From the NCBI GenBank assembly GCA_963765285.1, contig CAVXVR010000004.1:744001-808000 (forward strand): a stretch of 64,000 bases of DNA, read 5' to 3'. Positions within the stretch are counted from its first letter, which is position 1. Each line of letters begins with the position of its first letter. This DNA comes from CAVWZH01 sp963765285. GTDB taxonomy: Bacteria > Acidobacteriota > Terriglobia > Terriglobales > Acidobacteriaceae. This document shows positions 46,961 through 55,514 of this stretch, in pieces. The notes beneath the pieces were generated by a model. The model saw only the letters and a program-made list of their open reading frames with translations. It made no database searches and was not told the origin of the DNA. A program made the position numbers and the translations under genes.

Positions 46961-47911
46961 ATGAGCCGGCAACGCGTGTTAGTCACAGGCGGGGCCGGGT
47001 TTCTTGGGTCCCACCTTTGCGATCGACTTCTCGGGGAAGGCCATTCCGTAGTTGCGGTGGATAATTTGCTCACTGGAAAGATGGCCAACCTGGAGCATCT
47101 GCGCAACGAAAACCGGTTTGAATTTCGCCAGCTCGATATCAACCAACCGTTCGACTGCGGCAAGGTCGACTTTGTGTTCCACTTCGCCAGCCCCGCCAGC
47201 CCGGTGGACTACGCGGTCCACGGCATCGCCACGCTACAGGTGGGTTCGCTGGGGACGTTTCATGCGCTCGACGTGGCCCATAAGTATGGAGCGAAGTACC
47301 TGATTTCTTCCACGTCGGAGTGCTACGGCGATCCGCTGGAACATCCTCAGAAAGAAACTTACTGGGGGAACGTCAATCCCGTCGGCCCACGTTCGGTCTA
47401 CGACGAAGCCAAACGGTTCAGCGAGGCGGTGACCATGGCCTACCACCGCTATCACAAGGTCGACACGCGAATCGCGCGGATCTTCAACACCTATGGCCCG
47501 CGCATGCAGATCAACGACGGCCGCGTGGTCCCCAACTTTATGAAGCAGGCGTTGCGGGGCGAGGACCTGACCGTGTACGGTGACGGCAGCCAGACCCGCA
47601 GTTTCTGTTATGTAAGCGATGAGATCGAAGGCTTCTTGCGGCTGGCGAAGTCCGACGAACACTTGCCAGTCAATATCGGCAATCCCAATGAGTTTACGAT
47701 CCTGGAGTGCGCGCAACGCGTGCTGGCGGTGACGGGATCTAAGAGCAAAATTCGACATGAGCCGCTGCCGCAGGATGATCCCAAGCAGCGGTGTCCCGAC
47801 ATTACCAAGGCCCGCACTCTGCTGGGCTGGGAACCCAAGACCGATCTGGATTCAGGGCTAAAGCTCTCGCTGGATTATTTTCGCAAGGCAGTTTCGGAAC
47901 TTCGTGACTAA
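46961..47911 (+). CDS. UDP-glucuronate decarboxylase (UXS-type SDR)
   Basis: A 316-residue extended short-chain dehydrogenase converting UDP-glucuronate to UDP-xylose with bound NAD. The NAD motif VTGGAGFLGSHL is at residue ~8, Ser/Thr in 'SSTSECYGDPLEHPQ', catalytic YxxxK in 'GPRSVYDEAKRFSE', and 'RIFNTYGPRMQINDGRVVPNF' with 'YGDGSQTRSFCYVSDEIEGF' are typical of UXS. The long upstream frame (from 46802) lacks conserved sequence; the start is ATG 46961. The product supplies xylose units for exopolysaccharide or O-antigen; no glycan cluster is adjacent. Confidence 0.92.
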   Translation: MSRQRVLVTGGAGFLGSHLCDRLLGEGHSVVAVDNLLTGKMANLEHLRNENRFEFRQLDINQPFDCGKVDFVFHFASPASPVDYAVHGIATLQVGSLGTFHALDVAHKYGAKYLISSTSECYGDPLEHPQKETYWGNVNPVGPRSVYDEAKRFSEAVTMAYHRYHKVDTRIARIFNTYGPRMQINDGRVVPNFMKQALRGEDLTVYGDGSQTRSFCYVSDEIEGFLRLAKSDEHLPVNIGNPNEFTILECAQRVLAVTGSKSKIRHEPLPQDDPKQRCPDITKARTLLGWEPKTDLDSGLKLSLDYFRKAVSELRD

Positions 47912-47934
47912 GGCAATTTTTCCGGACGCGGAAA

Positions 47935-49029
47935 TCAGACAGGAATTCCGGGCTCAGAAGGCTGGCAGGCGATGAGTTGCTGCACCTGCTCGCGCTCGTG
48001 AACAGTATGCAGGCTGAAGCGCACTCCCATGCCAAAGCCGGGATGCACCGTCTGAACGGTTCCTCGGACGCGAAGCTTTAGCTGTTGAGTCCGGACCACG
48101 ATTTCGACGTGCGTGCCTGAGGCAAATGGTTCGCTGGTTTCCACGTAACAGCCGCCAGTGCTAATGTCGCTAAGCGTGCAGCGATAGGGCACGTTCCCTT
48201 CCAGCCGGTAGACATCGGCGCCGAGGCGGCACGCGCGCCGGCCCTCTCCTCGCCGATTAGAAGATGAGACAAACCCTGGTTTGGCGGCCGAGCGGGTTGG
48301 TGCTTCAGAAAATACAGGTTGAGGAACTGACGGTTGCATACGTTCGGCTTCGGCCTGGCGGGCAAGAGCGGTGGTGATCCATTCATGCAGCGCCCGCCGC
48401 GAAGTCTGCGGGACATCGGCAAAGCGCACGCCGACGCGTCCGGTGGCGTCCTGCCAGACGACCTCGCCGGACAGGCGAACCGAGGATTTGTCCCCCGGCA
48501 AATTGAATTGAAAGTACACCTTGCAGCGGTTGGGCAAGCGCCGGTCGGATTGCAGAGAGAGACCTTCTTCGCTCAAGTCCAAAAGAGTTGCGGCCAGATT
48601 TTCCGTTCCGGCGTAGGCAATGGTAGCGGGCGCATGCAGCGCAACCCGCATTTTAATTCGCTTCTCGCGCCGCATCACACCGCGCGCGGCTTTCAGGCTG
48701 CTGGTTGCGCGCTCGAGGGTGACTGGTTTGTAGACGATGAAGTTGGCGCCCCGGCCAAAGACTTCACGGACCTGCTCGCGTCCTTCGACCAGGCCGACAA
48801 TCAGAGTATTCTTGTTGAGTGCCTCACGGCGGACGTTAGCCACGAAATCGAGGGCATCGGGGTCTGCGCAATCCACCACGATCGCGTCGAAGCGGCTTGC
48901 GCTCAAACGGGAACCCACTGCCGAAACCCGGCCGCAGTGCTCAACGCTGATCTCCAGGTCGCGAAAAATTTCGCCGAGCACCTGGACGGCTTGGGCGTCC
49001 GCGCACACCACCAGCGATGTAAGCGCCAT
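47935..49029 (-). CDS. Receiver-like domain + two PilZ domains
   Basis: A 364-residue cytoplasmic protein. Residues ~1-115 resemble a response-regulator fold ('LTSLVVCADAQAVQVLGEIFRDLEISVEHC ... FDAIVVDCADPDALDFVANVR ... IVYKPVTLERA') with Asp53-region and a conserved Lys-Pro. The phospho-acceptor context is unusual, so it may be a pseudo-receiver. The first PilZ domain (~120-225) starts RREKRIKMRV; the second (~255-355) has 'RRGEGRRACRLGADVYRLEGNVPYRCTLSDISTGGCYVETSEPF', which keeps the DxSxxG motif for c-di-GMP. It is a likely c-di-GMP effector, matching the HD-GYP enzyme in this window. Confidence 0.85.
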   Translation of the reverse strand: MALTSLVVCADAQAVQVLGEIFRDLEISVEHCGRVSAVGSRLSASRFDAIVVDCADPDALDFVANVRREALNKNTLIVGLVEGREQVREVFGRGANFIVYKPVTLERATSSLKAARGVMRREKRIKMRVALHAPATIAYAGTENLAATLLDLSEEGLSLQSDRRLPNRCKVYFQFNLPGDKSSVRLSGEVVWQDATGRVGVRFADVPQTSRRALHEWITTALARQAEAERMQPSVPQPVFSEAPTRSAAKPGFVSSSNRRGEGRRACRLGADVYRLEGNVPYRCTLSDISTGGCYVETSEPFASGTHVEIVVRTQQLKLRVRGTVQTVHPGFGMGVRFSLHTVHEREQVQQLIACQPSEPGIPV

Positions 49030-49235
49030 ATCGACAGCATGTTAGGTCGTGCGGGTAAGCAGCGACAAGTTACCGGAGTCACAGAACGATGAGATGGCTC
49101 GGCCCTCACGCTGCAAGGTGACTTTGGTCATCTAGAGTTCGGCACTATAAGCGCGATATGTTGAGCGTGGTCGTCTCCCAGGGTGAGCAGAAGTGAAGAC
49201 GTTTCTTTCCGAGACGGCCGCAAAGGAACTCAAAG

Positions 49236-49658
49236 ATGTCGCCACGAACCGGCAACTGGATGATCGCTGTGGGCGTGTTAGGAGTTCTGGCAGGGCTTGC
49301 GCTGGCAGCTTCCTGGATGGGCGACCAGGCCGAAGTCAGTCTTCTGGCTTTGGGCGCATGCGCCTTGTCAATAGGCTCGTTGACCGCGGCGGGAGGAATT
49401 TACCTCAAGGCCCGGCTGCTCGAAACCCCGCAAGGAACGGCGGCTGATGCCAAGAGCGGCCAGCGGCGCGGCCGCAATGGGTGCGACACTTGCGGAGACA
49501 CACCTGTGGTCAACTGCAAAGTGCACCAGGTCCACTTGTGCGCGGATTGTCTGAGTGATCACTACGATTTCCGGTCCTGCGCGTACGTCCCCAGCACACG
49601 CCGGCAAGTCAGCAAGAACTCGGCCAGCAAGAGCATGGCCGCCAAAGCCCGGGGCTGA
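49236..49658 (+). CDS. Two-TM protein with C-terminal zinc-finger-like motif
   Basis: A 140-residue protein with two TM helices (~9-28 and ~34-58) followed by a soluble tail. The tail holds Cys/His in order, 'CDTCGDTPVVNCKVHQVHLCADCLSDHYDFRSC', a pattern like a B-box/TRASH-type zinc site with six Cys and several His. The C-terminus is basic (Arg/Lys/Ser-rich). AAGGA lies ~9 bases before the ATG. I know no function. It lies just before the DUF3179 membrane protein, co-directional, with 143 bases between. Confidence 0.7.
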   Translation: MSPRTGNWMIAVGVLGVLAGLALAASWMGDQAEVSLLALGACALSIGSLTAAGGIYLKARLLETPQGTAADAKSGQRRGRNGCDTCGDTPVVNCKVHQVHLCADCLSDHYDFRSCAYVPSTRRQVSKNSASKSMAAKARG

Positions 49659-49801
49659 AAGTCTGTCCTGATCAGATCGCACCCGTCCACCCTGGTCGAA
49701 TTCTCTCCTCGTATAAATCAACTATTGCGATCGTCCGGTTGCGCCCGTATCGTTTCTGCACCTGCGCAACCAGGTGTGGCGGTCCAGACTCTCCGCTTGC
49801 G

Positions 49802-51000
49802 ATGAGAACAACCAATACAACGAAGTATTTGGCCCTGGCATGCCTCGTCCTGCTGAATCTTGCCCTGTTTTTTGTTCCTGCGGTCATTATTCGTCCATTC
49901 AGTTATCAGTCGCCCCGATTTCTCGTGGTCGCCATGGCGGTGAAGCAGTACGCGCCGTTCCTGACGGTCCTATCGACGTTGGGGATCCTGGTTCTCGTCG
50001 GAGTGCTGTGGCGGCGCGTATCGCTCTGGAAGAAGGCCGTCCTGGTGCTGGGAGTTTTTCTGGCTACGGGTGCGGCAGTGATGGCACGTGTGGATTATTT
50101 CGAGTGGATGTTTCATCCGCTGCTGGCCGCGGGATTCGAGCCCGCTGAAAGCAGCAAGCTCGATACCTCGGAAATGGTGATGACCGTAGCTTTCGGCCAT
50201 GAGGCGCGGGCCTATCCCATCCGCGAGATGGCTTATCACCACGTGCTGAACGATGTGGTCGGCGGGGTTCCCATAGTCGTCACCTATTGAACGCTTTGTC
50301 ACACCGGTCTGGTGTGGAAACGGAGCGTAAACGGAAGGCCGCTGCATTTCCGCCTGGCTGGAATCAACAACCAAAACTTTCTGATGCGCGACAAGGAGAC
50401 TGGAAGCTGGTGGCAACAGGTCACCGGTATGGCGATCTTCGGGCCGATGCGAGGCAAGGTGCTGGAGCCTGCGCCCTATGATGAATTAACCCTGGGCCTG
50501 TGGAAGCAGGAATCGCCAGGCGGGCAGGTGCTGTTGCCGGTGGCGAAAGATCAAGGCGAGTACGAAAGCGACTGGGAGCCGGGAATCGCCAAGCTGCCCG
50601 TGGTCATCAGTTTTCCGGGCACTCCGCTCCAGTCCCGTGACGTAGTGATAGGCCTGGAGGCCGGGGACGAGAGCCGGGCTTATCCGTTAGCACGGTCACG
50701 GCAGAGTCTGCCATTCAAGACCGACTCGGCGGAATGCCCGTCCTGCTGGTGCTGGGGCCGGACAAGAAATCTGTACGCGCATTTTTCAGCCGGCTGGACG
50801 GCGCGGACGTCGAGTTTTTCCGCAAGAGCGGCGACACATGGGCGCTGATCGATTCCACCTACGGGAGCGAATGGAATTTCCAGGGCTGCGCGGTAAGTGG
50901 TCAGGCCCAGGGAAAATGTCTGGAGCGTTTGCCGGCGCTGAAAGATTTCTGGTTCGATTGGCGAAACTACCACCCCGCGACCGGCGTCTTCCGGCACTGA
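49802..51000 (+). CDS. DUF3179 membrane protein, probable selenoprotein (in-frame TGA = Sec163); one frameshift
   Basis: Three TM helices (residues ~9-30, 48-68, 76-96) precede a DUF3179 domain. The frame meets TGA at 50288-50290 and continues without pause in the same frame: '..VGGVPIVVTY-(TGA)-TLCHTGLVWKR..', then 'FRLAGINNQNFLMRDKETGSWWQQVTG'. Family members have Cys at the TGA position, so read-through as selenocysteine would give U163-x-x-C166, a redox motif. A SECIS-like hairpin follows at once. A missing base near 50693 (PLA-TVTAESAIQDRLGGMPVLLVLGPD) is needed to reach the conserved end 'FDWRNYHPATGVF', giving 399 residues. The alternative is a nonsense-mutated, decayed gene, but conservation past the TGA and the hairpin speak against it. 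Confidence 0.8.
50288..50328 (+). promoter_or_regulatory. UGA codon with bacterial SECIS-like hairpin
   Basis: UGA is at 50288-50290. The bases right after it, ACGCUUUGU (50291-50299), pair with ACGGAGCGU (50320-50328): nine pairs with two G-U. GAA (50317-50319) bulges out, then CACACC (50300-50305) pairs perfectly with GGUGUG (50311-50316). The loop is GGUCU (50306-50310). The apical GGUCU is the same as in the E. coli fdhF SECIS, and the GG needed by SelB is present, 16-17 bases after UGA. Confidence 0.75.
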
Positions 51001-51058
51001 ACGCATCCGGTCTCTCCGTGTATCATGACTGCGCTGCCCCGGCAGCGTGGAGGTCGCC

Positions 51059-51671
51059 TTGCCGCAGATCAGCACAATTTTTTGGGACGTGGGCGGCGTC
51101 CTTTTGAGCAACGCGTGGGACCGCACCCAGCGCAAGCTCGCGTTGGAACACTTCAAACTGGATGAAGAGGAATTCGACGACCGTCACGCGATGGTCGTTT
51201 CGTCATTTGAGCTGGGTAAGACCACGCTAGACGAATATCTTGACCGGACCATCTTCTATCGCCCCCGCCCCTTTACCCGAGAAGTTTTCAAGGAATTCAT
51301 GTATTCGCTGTCGACGCCCGAACCTGGCGTCCTGGCTTTTGCGCGGCAATTGGCCTCAGCGGGCAAATACCTGATGGGCACCATCAATAACGAATCGAAG
51401 GAACTGAATGAGTATCGTATTCAAACTTTCGGCCTGCGCGAGATCTTTACGCTCTTCGTTAGTTCGTGTTTCGTGGGCTTTCGCAAACCGGAACCGCCGA
51501 TTTATCGTCTCGCCCTGGAGGTCACGCAAAAGCCCGCGGAAGAATGCTGCTTTATCGACGATCGTGCGCTCAATCTGGAGTGCGCCCGGCAATTGGGCAT
51601 GCACACCATCGAGATGCAGGATGTTGAACAGTTGAAGCGGGATTTGTTGCGGTCTGGGAGTGGGAGTGTGA
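51059..51671 (+). CDS. HAD-IA family hydrolase, probable frameshift at the C-terminus
   Basis: A phosphatase-like protein of about 203 residues. Motif I is WDVGGVLL with the first Asp ('TIFWDVGGVLLSN'), motif II lies in 'MGTINNESKEL', motif III is the Lys in 'GFRKPEPPIYRLAL' and motif IV is 'CCFIDDRALNLECARQLGM'. Note DVGG, not DxD: the second acidic residue is Gly, as in some epoxide-hydrolase N-terminal and YihX-like members. The open frame runs on to 52012 across the antisense neighbour, but homologous sequence ends at 'LKRDLL'. A one-base insertion near 51653 would give the natural stop at 51669-51671. The TTG at 51059 follows GGAGGT; GTG 51047 is an alternative. Confidence 0.8.
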
Positions 51672-51776
51672 AGGCGGATTCGTCACACGGCCGCGTCGTA
51701 TTGTGTGGGAGGCTCGTATCAGGGCAGCGGCTCTTGCAGCCGGCATCACGGCGTTCGCAACACTTTCCTATGAGGT

Positions 51777-52772
51777 CTACGGTTTGCGCGGGGGCTTGGG
51801 CAAGGCGCTGCCGGGAGCAGGGATCGCCGGAGCTGAAGTTTCGCCGGCCAGGTTCAAGTCGCTGGACCAGGTATCGGCGACAATCTTCCAGTCTCCACCG
51901 GATGCGCGACTCAGCAACAATAGATATTTTCCACGTTCTTCACGCCGCTTATTCAGGGCCACCGGAACCAGACTCTTGCATCGACCGGCATCGTAGGCAG
52001 TGTCACCTATAACCTCGGCCCTCAAAGTTTCCAGCTCCACTTCGCCCATGCCCGCATCGAGTAGGCCAAAAAAGAATTCCCGGATGGCGGCTGTGCCGCG
52101 CACTGGCGGAACGTTTGGACGCAACACGAGCGCATCGGGCGCGTAAAGCTCCACCAGATCATTTAACTGCTTGGTGTTGCAGGCAAGAGCCCAGTCCTGA
52201 GTCAATTTGCGCGCCGCGGATTCCGTGCGGCTCATTGCCGGGCCAGTCAAGGGAGCACGAAGGCGGGAAGGATCACGCGTAGCAGAACTTGCCGGAGCGC
52301 CGCCCACAGCAGAACCCTCTCCCGGAGAAAAATAGTGATGATGATAATGGTGATGATAGTGATGCGGCCCTGCCGGTAACGCCTGGGGCAGGCCCGCGGC
52401 ATGAACTGCAGGAACATCGGGGGCTTCGTCGTAGGGCGACCCGGGGGCAGCTGCGAGCAACGCCACTCCGCAACTGGCGCAGAACTTGTTTCCCGGCCGA
52501 TTGGGGCTGCCGCAGGATTGGCAGACCGGAGCGGAGTGCGCCGTTTCCTCAGACGACATTTCCACATCTGCCTCCAGGGCAAGCCGCTGAATGGCTTGCA
52601 ACGCGGCGGCCACAGAATCTTGCCCGGGTTTTGGCCGGCGCATGTCTTGCTTTAGGCGGTTGAAAAATTCTTCAATGGCGCGATCGCTTTCCAGGTCTGC
52701 TTCGGGGCCGCCTGGTTTCTTGCTTGGCTCGGGTCTTGAATTTTGCTCCACGGAGTCACCAACAGCGCCCAT
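51777..52772 (-). CDS. Zinc-ribbon + His/Tyr-rich linker + NTF2-like domain protein
   Basis: A ~331-residue cytoplasmic protein. Helical N-terminal ~85 residues are followed by a double-Cys zinc ribbon CQSCGSPNRPGNKFCASCGVAL (given by its Cys positions ~88-106). A linker follows with 'HHYHHHYHHHYF', which could bind metal, and a C-terminal SnoaL/NTF2-like domain ('LTQDWALACNTKQLNDLVELYAPDALVLRPNVPPVRGTAAIREFF') used in other proteins for calcineurin-like or CaMKII-type association. ATG 52772 lies 17 bases after the TonB-domain gene stop on the same strand. Function unknown. Confidence 0.78.
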   Translation of the reverse strand: MGAVGDSVEQNSRPEPSKKPGGPEADLESDRAIEEFFNRLKQDMRRPKPGQDSVAAALQAIQRLALEADVEMSSEETAHSAPVCQSCGSPNRPGNKFCASCGVALLAAAPGSPYDEAPDVPAVHAAGLPQALPAGPHHYHHHYHHHYFSPGEGSAVGGAPASSATRDPSRLRAPLTGPAMSRTESAARKLTQDWALACNTKQLNDLVELYAPDALVLRPNVPPVRGTAAIREFFFGLLDAGMGEVELETLRAEVIGDTAYDAGRCKSLVPVALNKRREERGKYLLLLSRASGGDWKIVADTWSSDLNLAGETSAPAIPAPGSALPKPPRKP

Positions 52773-52789
52773 TCTAGTCGAAATCGGTT

Positions 52790-53236
52790 TCAGCGGTTTG
52801 AAAACTCCACTTTCGCTTCCGCCTCGGTCGGAACTCCGTTGCACAGGGCCGGACGATAGCGCCATGTCCGCACGGCGTTGAGCACGGTGCGATCTTCGGA
52901 AATTCCCGCGCTCTCGAGGATAAGCGGGCTATGCACACGCCCATCGGTGCCGACGATAAAGCTGACTTCGATCTTGGCATCCCGATTGGGTGCGTCCAGC
53001 AGCGGATCGGGAGTTGCCAGAGCTTGCGGAAGTTGGGTGGCTTCGCAGCCGGAATGAATCACCGCCTGAGGCAGGGCGGCAAACTCGGCGTCGTGGACGG
53101 GGGCGCTCCAGAGCTGGTGCTCGCGGCCGGCCAGTGACGCAGTCGCCATGCTGGGTTGAGGAATGGCCTTACCCGCAGCAACGCAGGTGAACAGCAGCAC
53201 GACCAGAAACAAGATGTGAGACTTTGGCGCGCTCAT
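52790..53236 (-). CDS. Secreted TonB C-terminal domain protein
   Basis: A 148-residue protein with a signal peptide (HILFLVVLLFTCVAAGKA). A TonB C-terminal fold covers ~60-147: 'LLDAPNRDAKIEVSFIVGTDGRVHSPLILESAGISEDRTVLNAVRTWRYRPALCNGVPTEAEAKVEF'. A Cys pair (~69 and ~130) may form a disulfide. ATG 53236 is preferred since it begins the signal peptide; the longer frame from 53407 is not supported. It is transcribed ahead of the zinc-ribbon/NTF2 gene and divergently from pqqA. Confidence 0.82.
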   Translation of the reverse strand: MSAPKSHILFLVVLLFTCVAAGKAIPQPSMATASLAGREHQLWSAPVHDAEFAALPQAVIHSGCEATQLPQALATPDPLLDAPNRDAKIEVSFIVGTDGRVHSPLILESAGISEDRTVLNAVRTWRYRPALCNGVPTEAEAKVEFSNR

Positions 53237-53480
53237 GTGGGCGGAAGATCGAGCTACGACGCTGCGATCTAGAAACCAATGGCGCAATCGGCATGCCAGC
53301 ATTTGTTCTTGTAACTTGTTGATGGTTATGTAGTTATGCCACGGATATCGGCCGCTCAAAAGTCCGAATGTGAAAATGTTTGCCGATAAATGACTGACGG
53401 GAAACATGGCCTAACGGACAGGTTCTCATGGCCGATGGGGGGTCTTGACAACTTCTGACCCAGACGCCAGACTAGCTTCT

Positions 53481-53558
53481 ATGCAATGGACTGAACCGCA
53501 ATTCGAAGAAATCTCACTTGGATGTGAGATCAATTCATACGCCAGCGCTGAAATCTAG
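53481..53558 (+). CDS. pqqA: PQQ precursor peptide PqqA
   Basis: A 25-residue peptide starting MQWTEPQFEEIS, with Glu16 and Tyr20 in C-E-I-N-S-Y. The spacing Glu-x3-Tyr is the invariant substrate pattern whose side chains are cross-linked to make pyrroloquinoline quinone, and Trp3, Pro6 and Phe8 are typical. It begins 9 bases before pqqB. A TTGACA sequence at 53445-53450 may be the -35 box, but no good -10 sits at 17 bases. Confidence 0.93.
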   Translation: MQWTEPQFEEISLGCEINSYASAEI

Positions 53559-53567
53559 ACTAAGCGC

Positions 53568-54497
53568 ATGTTAGTCGAGATTCTGGGGACTGCAGCCGGA
53601 GGTGGCTTTCCCCAGTGGAATTGCGCGTGCCGCAACTGCCTGGCGCTGCGCAACGGTACGTTTCCGGGCAAACCTCGAGCCCAACTCCAAGCTGCTGTCA
53701 GCTCTGACGGCGCGCAATGGTTCCTGCTCAACGCTTCCCCTGATCTCCGCGGGCAAATCGAGGCCAATCAGTTTCTGCATCCCTGCGGCGGCGTACGAAA
53801 CTCTCCGATTGCAGGTGTCGTTCTTACCAGCGCCGACCTGGATCAGTCGCTCGGCTTATTGCTGCTGCGGGAATTACAGCCGCTGCAGATTTACGCGACA
53901 GCTTCTATTCGCAGAGTTCTTCGCGAAGACAACAGCGTGTTTTCCATGCTCCATCGCGTGCCGAAGCAAGCGCAGTGGAACGACATCGTTCCCGCCACTG
54001 GCTTCGAACTGACTTCGACGAGCGGAGCACGTGCGGGGATTGCATGTGTCCCGGTGACAGTCGCCACGCGCTATCCGAGCTACGTGTCGACCAAACGCGC
54101 GGCGCAACTTGCTGCGGGCGAGGCTGTGCTGGGGCTCATCATCCAGTCAGGATCGGGAAAACGCCTGGGCTACTTCCCTGCTGTGGCTGAACTCGATCAA
54201 CCGTTACTTCAGCAACTTGATTCTTTAGACATTCTGCTGTTCGATGGAACCTTCTGGTCGGATGATGAGTTGATCCGCTTGCAAGGTGAGGGACAGACCG
54301 CGCGCCAGATGGGACACGTCCCGGTAAGTTCCGCTGGAGGAAGCCTGGATTTATTATCGAAGGTGCGACGTCCGCGAAAGATGTTCGTGCACATCAACAA
54401 CACGAATCCGATGCTGGATGAAAGCGGACCAGAGTATCGCCTGGTGCGCGAAGCTGGATGGGAGATCGCGGAGGATGGATGTCATCTCGAGCTGTAG
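53568..54497 (+). CDS. pqqB: PQQ biosynthesis protein PqqB
   Basis: A 309-residue MBL-fold protein; PqqB is thought to hydroxylate the cross-linked Glu-Tyr intermediate. It begins 'VEILGTAAGGGFPQWNCACRNCLALR', with the typical CxCxxC zinc site, and has 'LLNASPDLRGQI', 'IAGVVLTSADLDQSLGLLLLRE' (the Asp-rich metal loop), 'FDGTFWSDDELI' and 'VHINNTNPMLDE', all standard. The length is as expected. The last 19 bases overlap pqqC. Confidence 0.95.
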   Translation: MLVEILGTAAGGGFPQWNCACRNCLALRNGTFPGKPRAQLQAAVSSDGAQWFLLNASPDLRGQIEANQFLHPCGGVRNSPIAGVVLTSADLDQSLGLLLLRELQPLQIYATASIRRVLREDNSVFSMLHRVPKQAQWNDIVPATGFELTSTSGARAGIACVPVTVATRYPSYVSTKRAAQLAAGEAVLGLIIQSGSGKRLGYFPAVAELDQPLLQQLDSLDILLFDGTFWSDDELIRLQGEGQTARQMGHVPVSSAGGSLDLLSKVRRPRKMFVHINNTNPMLDESGPEYRLVREAGWEIAEDGCHLEL

Positions 54498-55233
54498 AAT
54501 CGTCGGCGGAGCGGCTGCTTAGTGTGGAGCAACTGCGGGCGCGGCTGCGGGAAGTGGGCGAGCAGCGTTATCACCATCGCCATCCTTTTCATCTGCTGAT
54601 GCACGAAGGCAAATTGACAAAGGGCCAACTGCAAGCCTGGGCGCTCAACCGCTACTACTATCAGAGTCGGATTCCCATAAAAGATGCCATCGTTCTTTCG
54701 CGCAGTGACGATCCGAATTTTCGCCGGGCGTGGCGCAAGCGTGTGCTCGACCACGATGGCGAAAACACCCCCGAGGGCGGTATCGAGCGCTGGATTCGTT
54801 TGGCGGAGGCCACGGGCCTGTCGCGTGAGCGCGTGATCAGTTGCAAAGAAGTGCTGCCGGGAGTGCGTTATGCGGTCGATGCGTATCTGGATCTGGTGAG
54901 GAACCGGTCTCTGCTCGAAGCGGTAGCCTCGTCGCTGACCGAGCTTTTCTCGCGCGATTTGATTTCATTGCGCATGGATGCGTTGCGACAGCATTATCCG
55001 TGGCTCTCTGGGGGGCTGGATTACTTTGTGGCACGGCTTGACCAGGCACCGGCCGACGCCCAGTTCGCCTTGCAGTTCGTGGCCGAGCACGCACACACTC
55101 GCGCCCAACAGGAGCTGGCAATCAGCGCATTGCGGATAAGTGTGCAATTCTCTGGGCGCAACTCGACGCGATCTACTACGCCTACGTGCAGCCGGGTTGG
55201 CCTCCGCCCGGCGCCTTTCGTCCACAGGAGTGA
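54479..55233 (+). CDS. pqqC: Pyrroloquinoline-quinone synthase PqqC, one frameshift
   Basis: PqqC closes the ring and carries out the final eight-electron oxidation to PQQ. The sequence has 'HPFHLLMHEGKLTKGQLQAWALNRYYYQSRIPIKDA', 'DHDGENTPEGGIERWIRLAEATGL' and 'FVAEHAHTRAQQ'. A missing A near 55137 (CGG-ATA-AAG-TGT) shifts the frame; restoring it gives the normal end 'CAILWAQLDAIYYAYVQPGW' and TGA at 55231-55233, a 251-residue protein of usual length. ATG 54479 is chosen for GGAGG upstream. Everything else in the operon is intact, so an error in the sequence is the likely cause. Confidence 0.9.
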
Positions 55234-55238
55234 ACTCG

Positions 55239-55514
55239 ATGGCCGAACTCGAGGACTCCAGCCAGCCCCGACTCGCCGCCGGTTGCCGCTGGGCCGGTGA
55301 AGGAGAGAACCGGACCCTGGTATTCCCTGAAGGCGCCCTGCGCTTACAGGAAACGGCACGCGCGATTCTTGAGCGCTGTGATGGGCAGCGCACTTTTCAA
55401 CAGATCGTGCAGGAACTCGCGGGTGCGTACGCCGAGGCCGATCCCGCCAAGATTCGGCAAGATGCAGTCACTTTTCTTGAACGGCTTCGGCAGAAGCGTC
55501 TGGTGGATTTCTAA
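55239..55514 (+). CDS. pqqD: PQQ peptide chaperone PqqD
   Basis: A 91-residue protein with a winged-helix-like RRE fold that binds PqqA and presents it to PqqE. It has the pattern 'PRLAAGCRWAGEGENRTLVFPEGALRLQETARAILERCDGQRTFQQIVQELAGAYA' and ends in 'FLERLRQKRLVDF'. It starts 5 bases after the true pqqC stop and shares one base with the pqqE start (TAATG). Confidence 0.94.
   Translation: MAELEDSSQPRLAAGCRWAGEGENRTLVFPEGALRLQETARAILERCDGQRTFQQIVQELAGAYAEADPAKIRQDAVTFLERLRQKRLVDF

Noticed and set aside
51672..52012. C-terminal extension of the HAD hydrolase in the open frame
   Set aside because: It is antisense to the NTF2-like gene, rich in Arg/Ser/His in a way typical of shadow frames, and beyond the end of the HAD fold. 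A frameshift near 51653 explains it better.
53382..53389. GCCGATAA, a perfect sigma-28 -10 box, about 90 bases before pqqA
   Set aside because: The sequence 15 bases upstream is TCCG, not TAAA, so the promoter is incomplete; probably a chance match.
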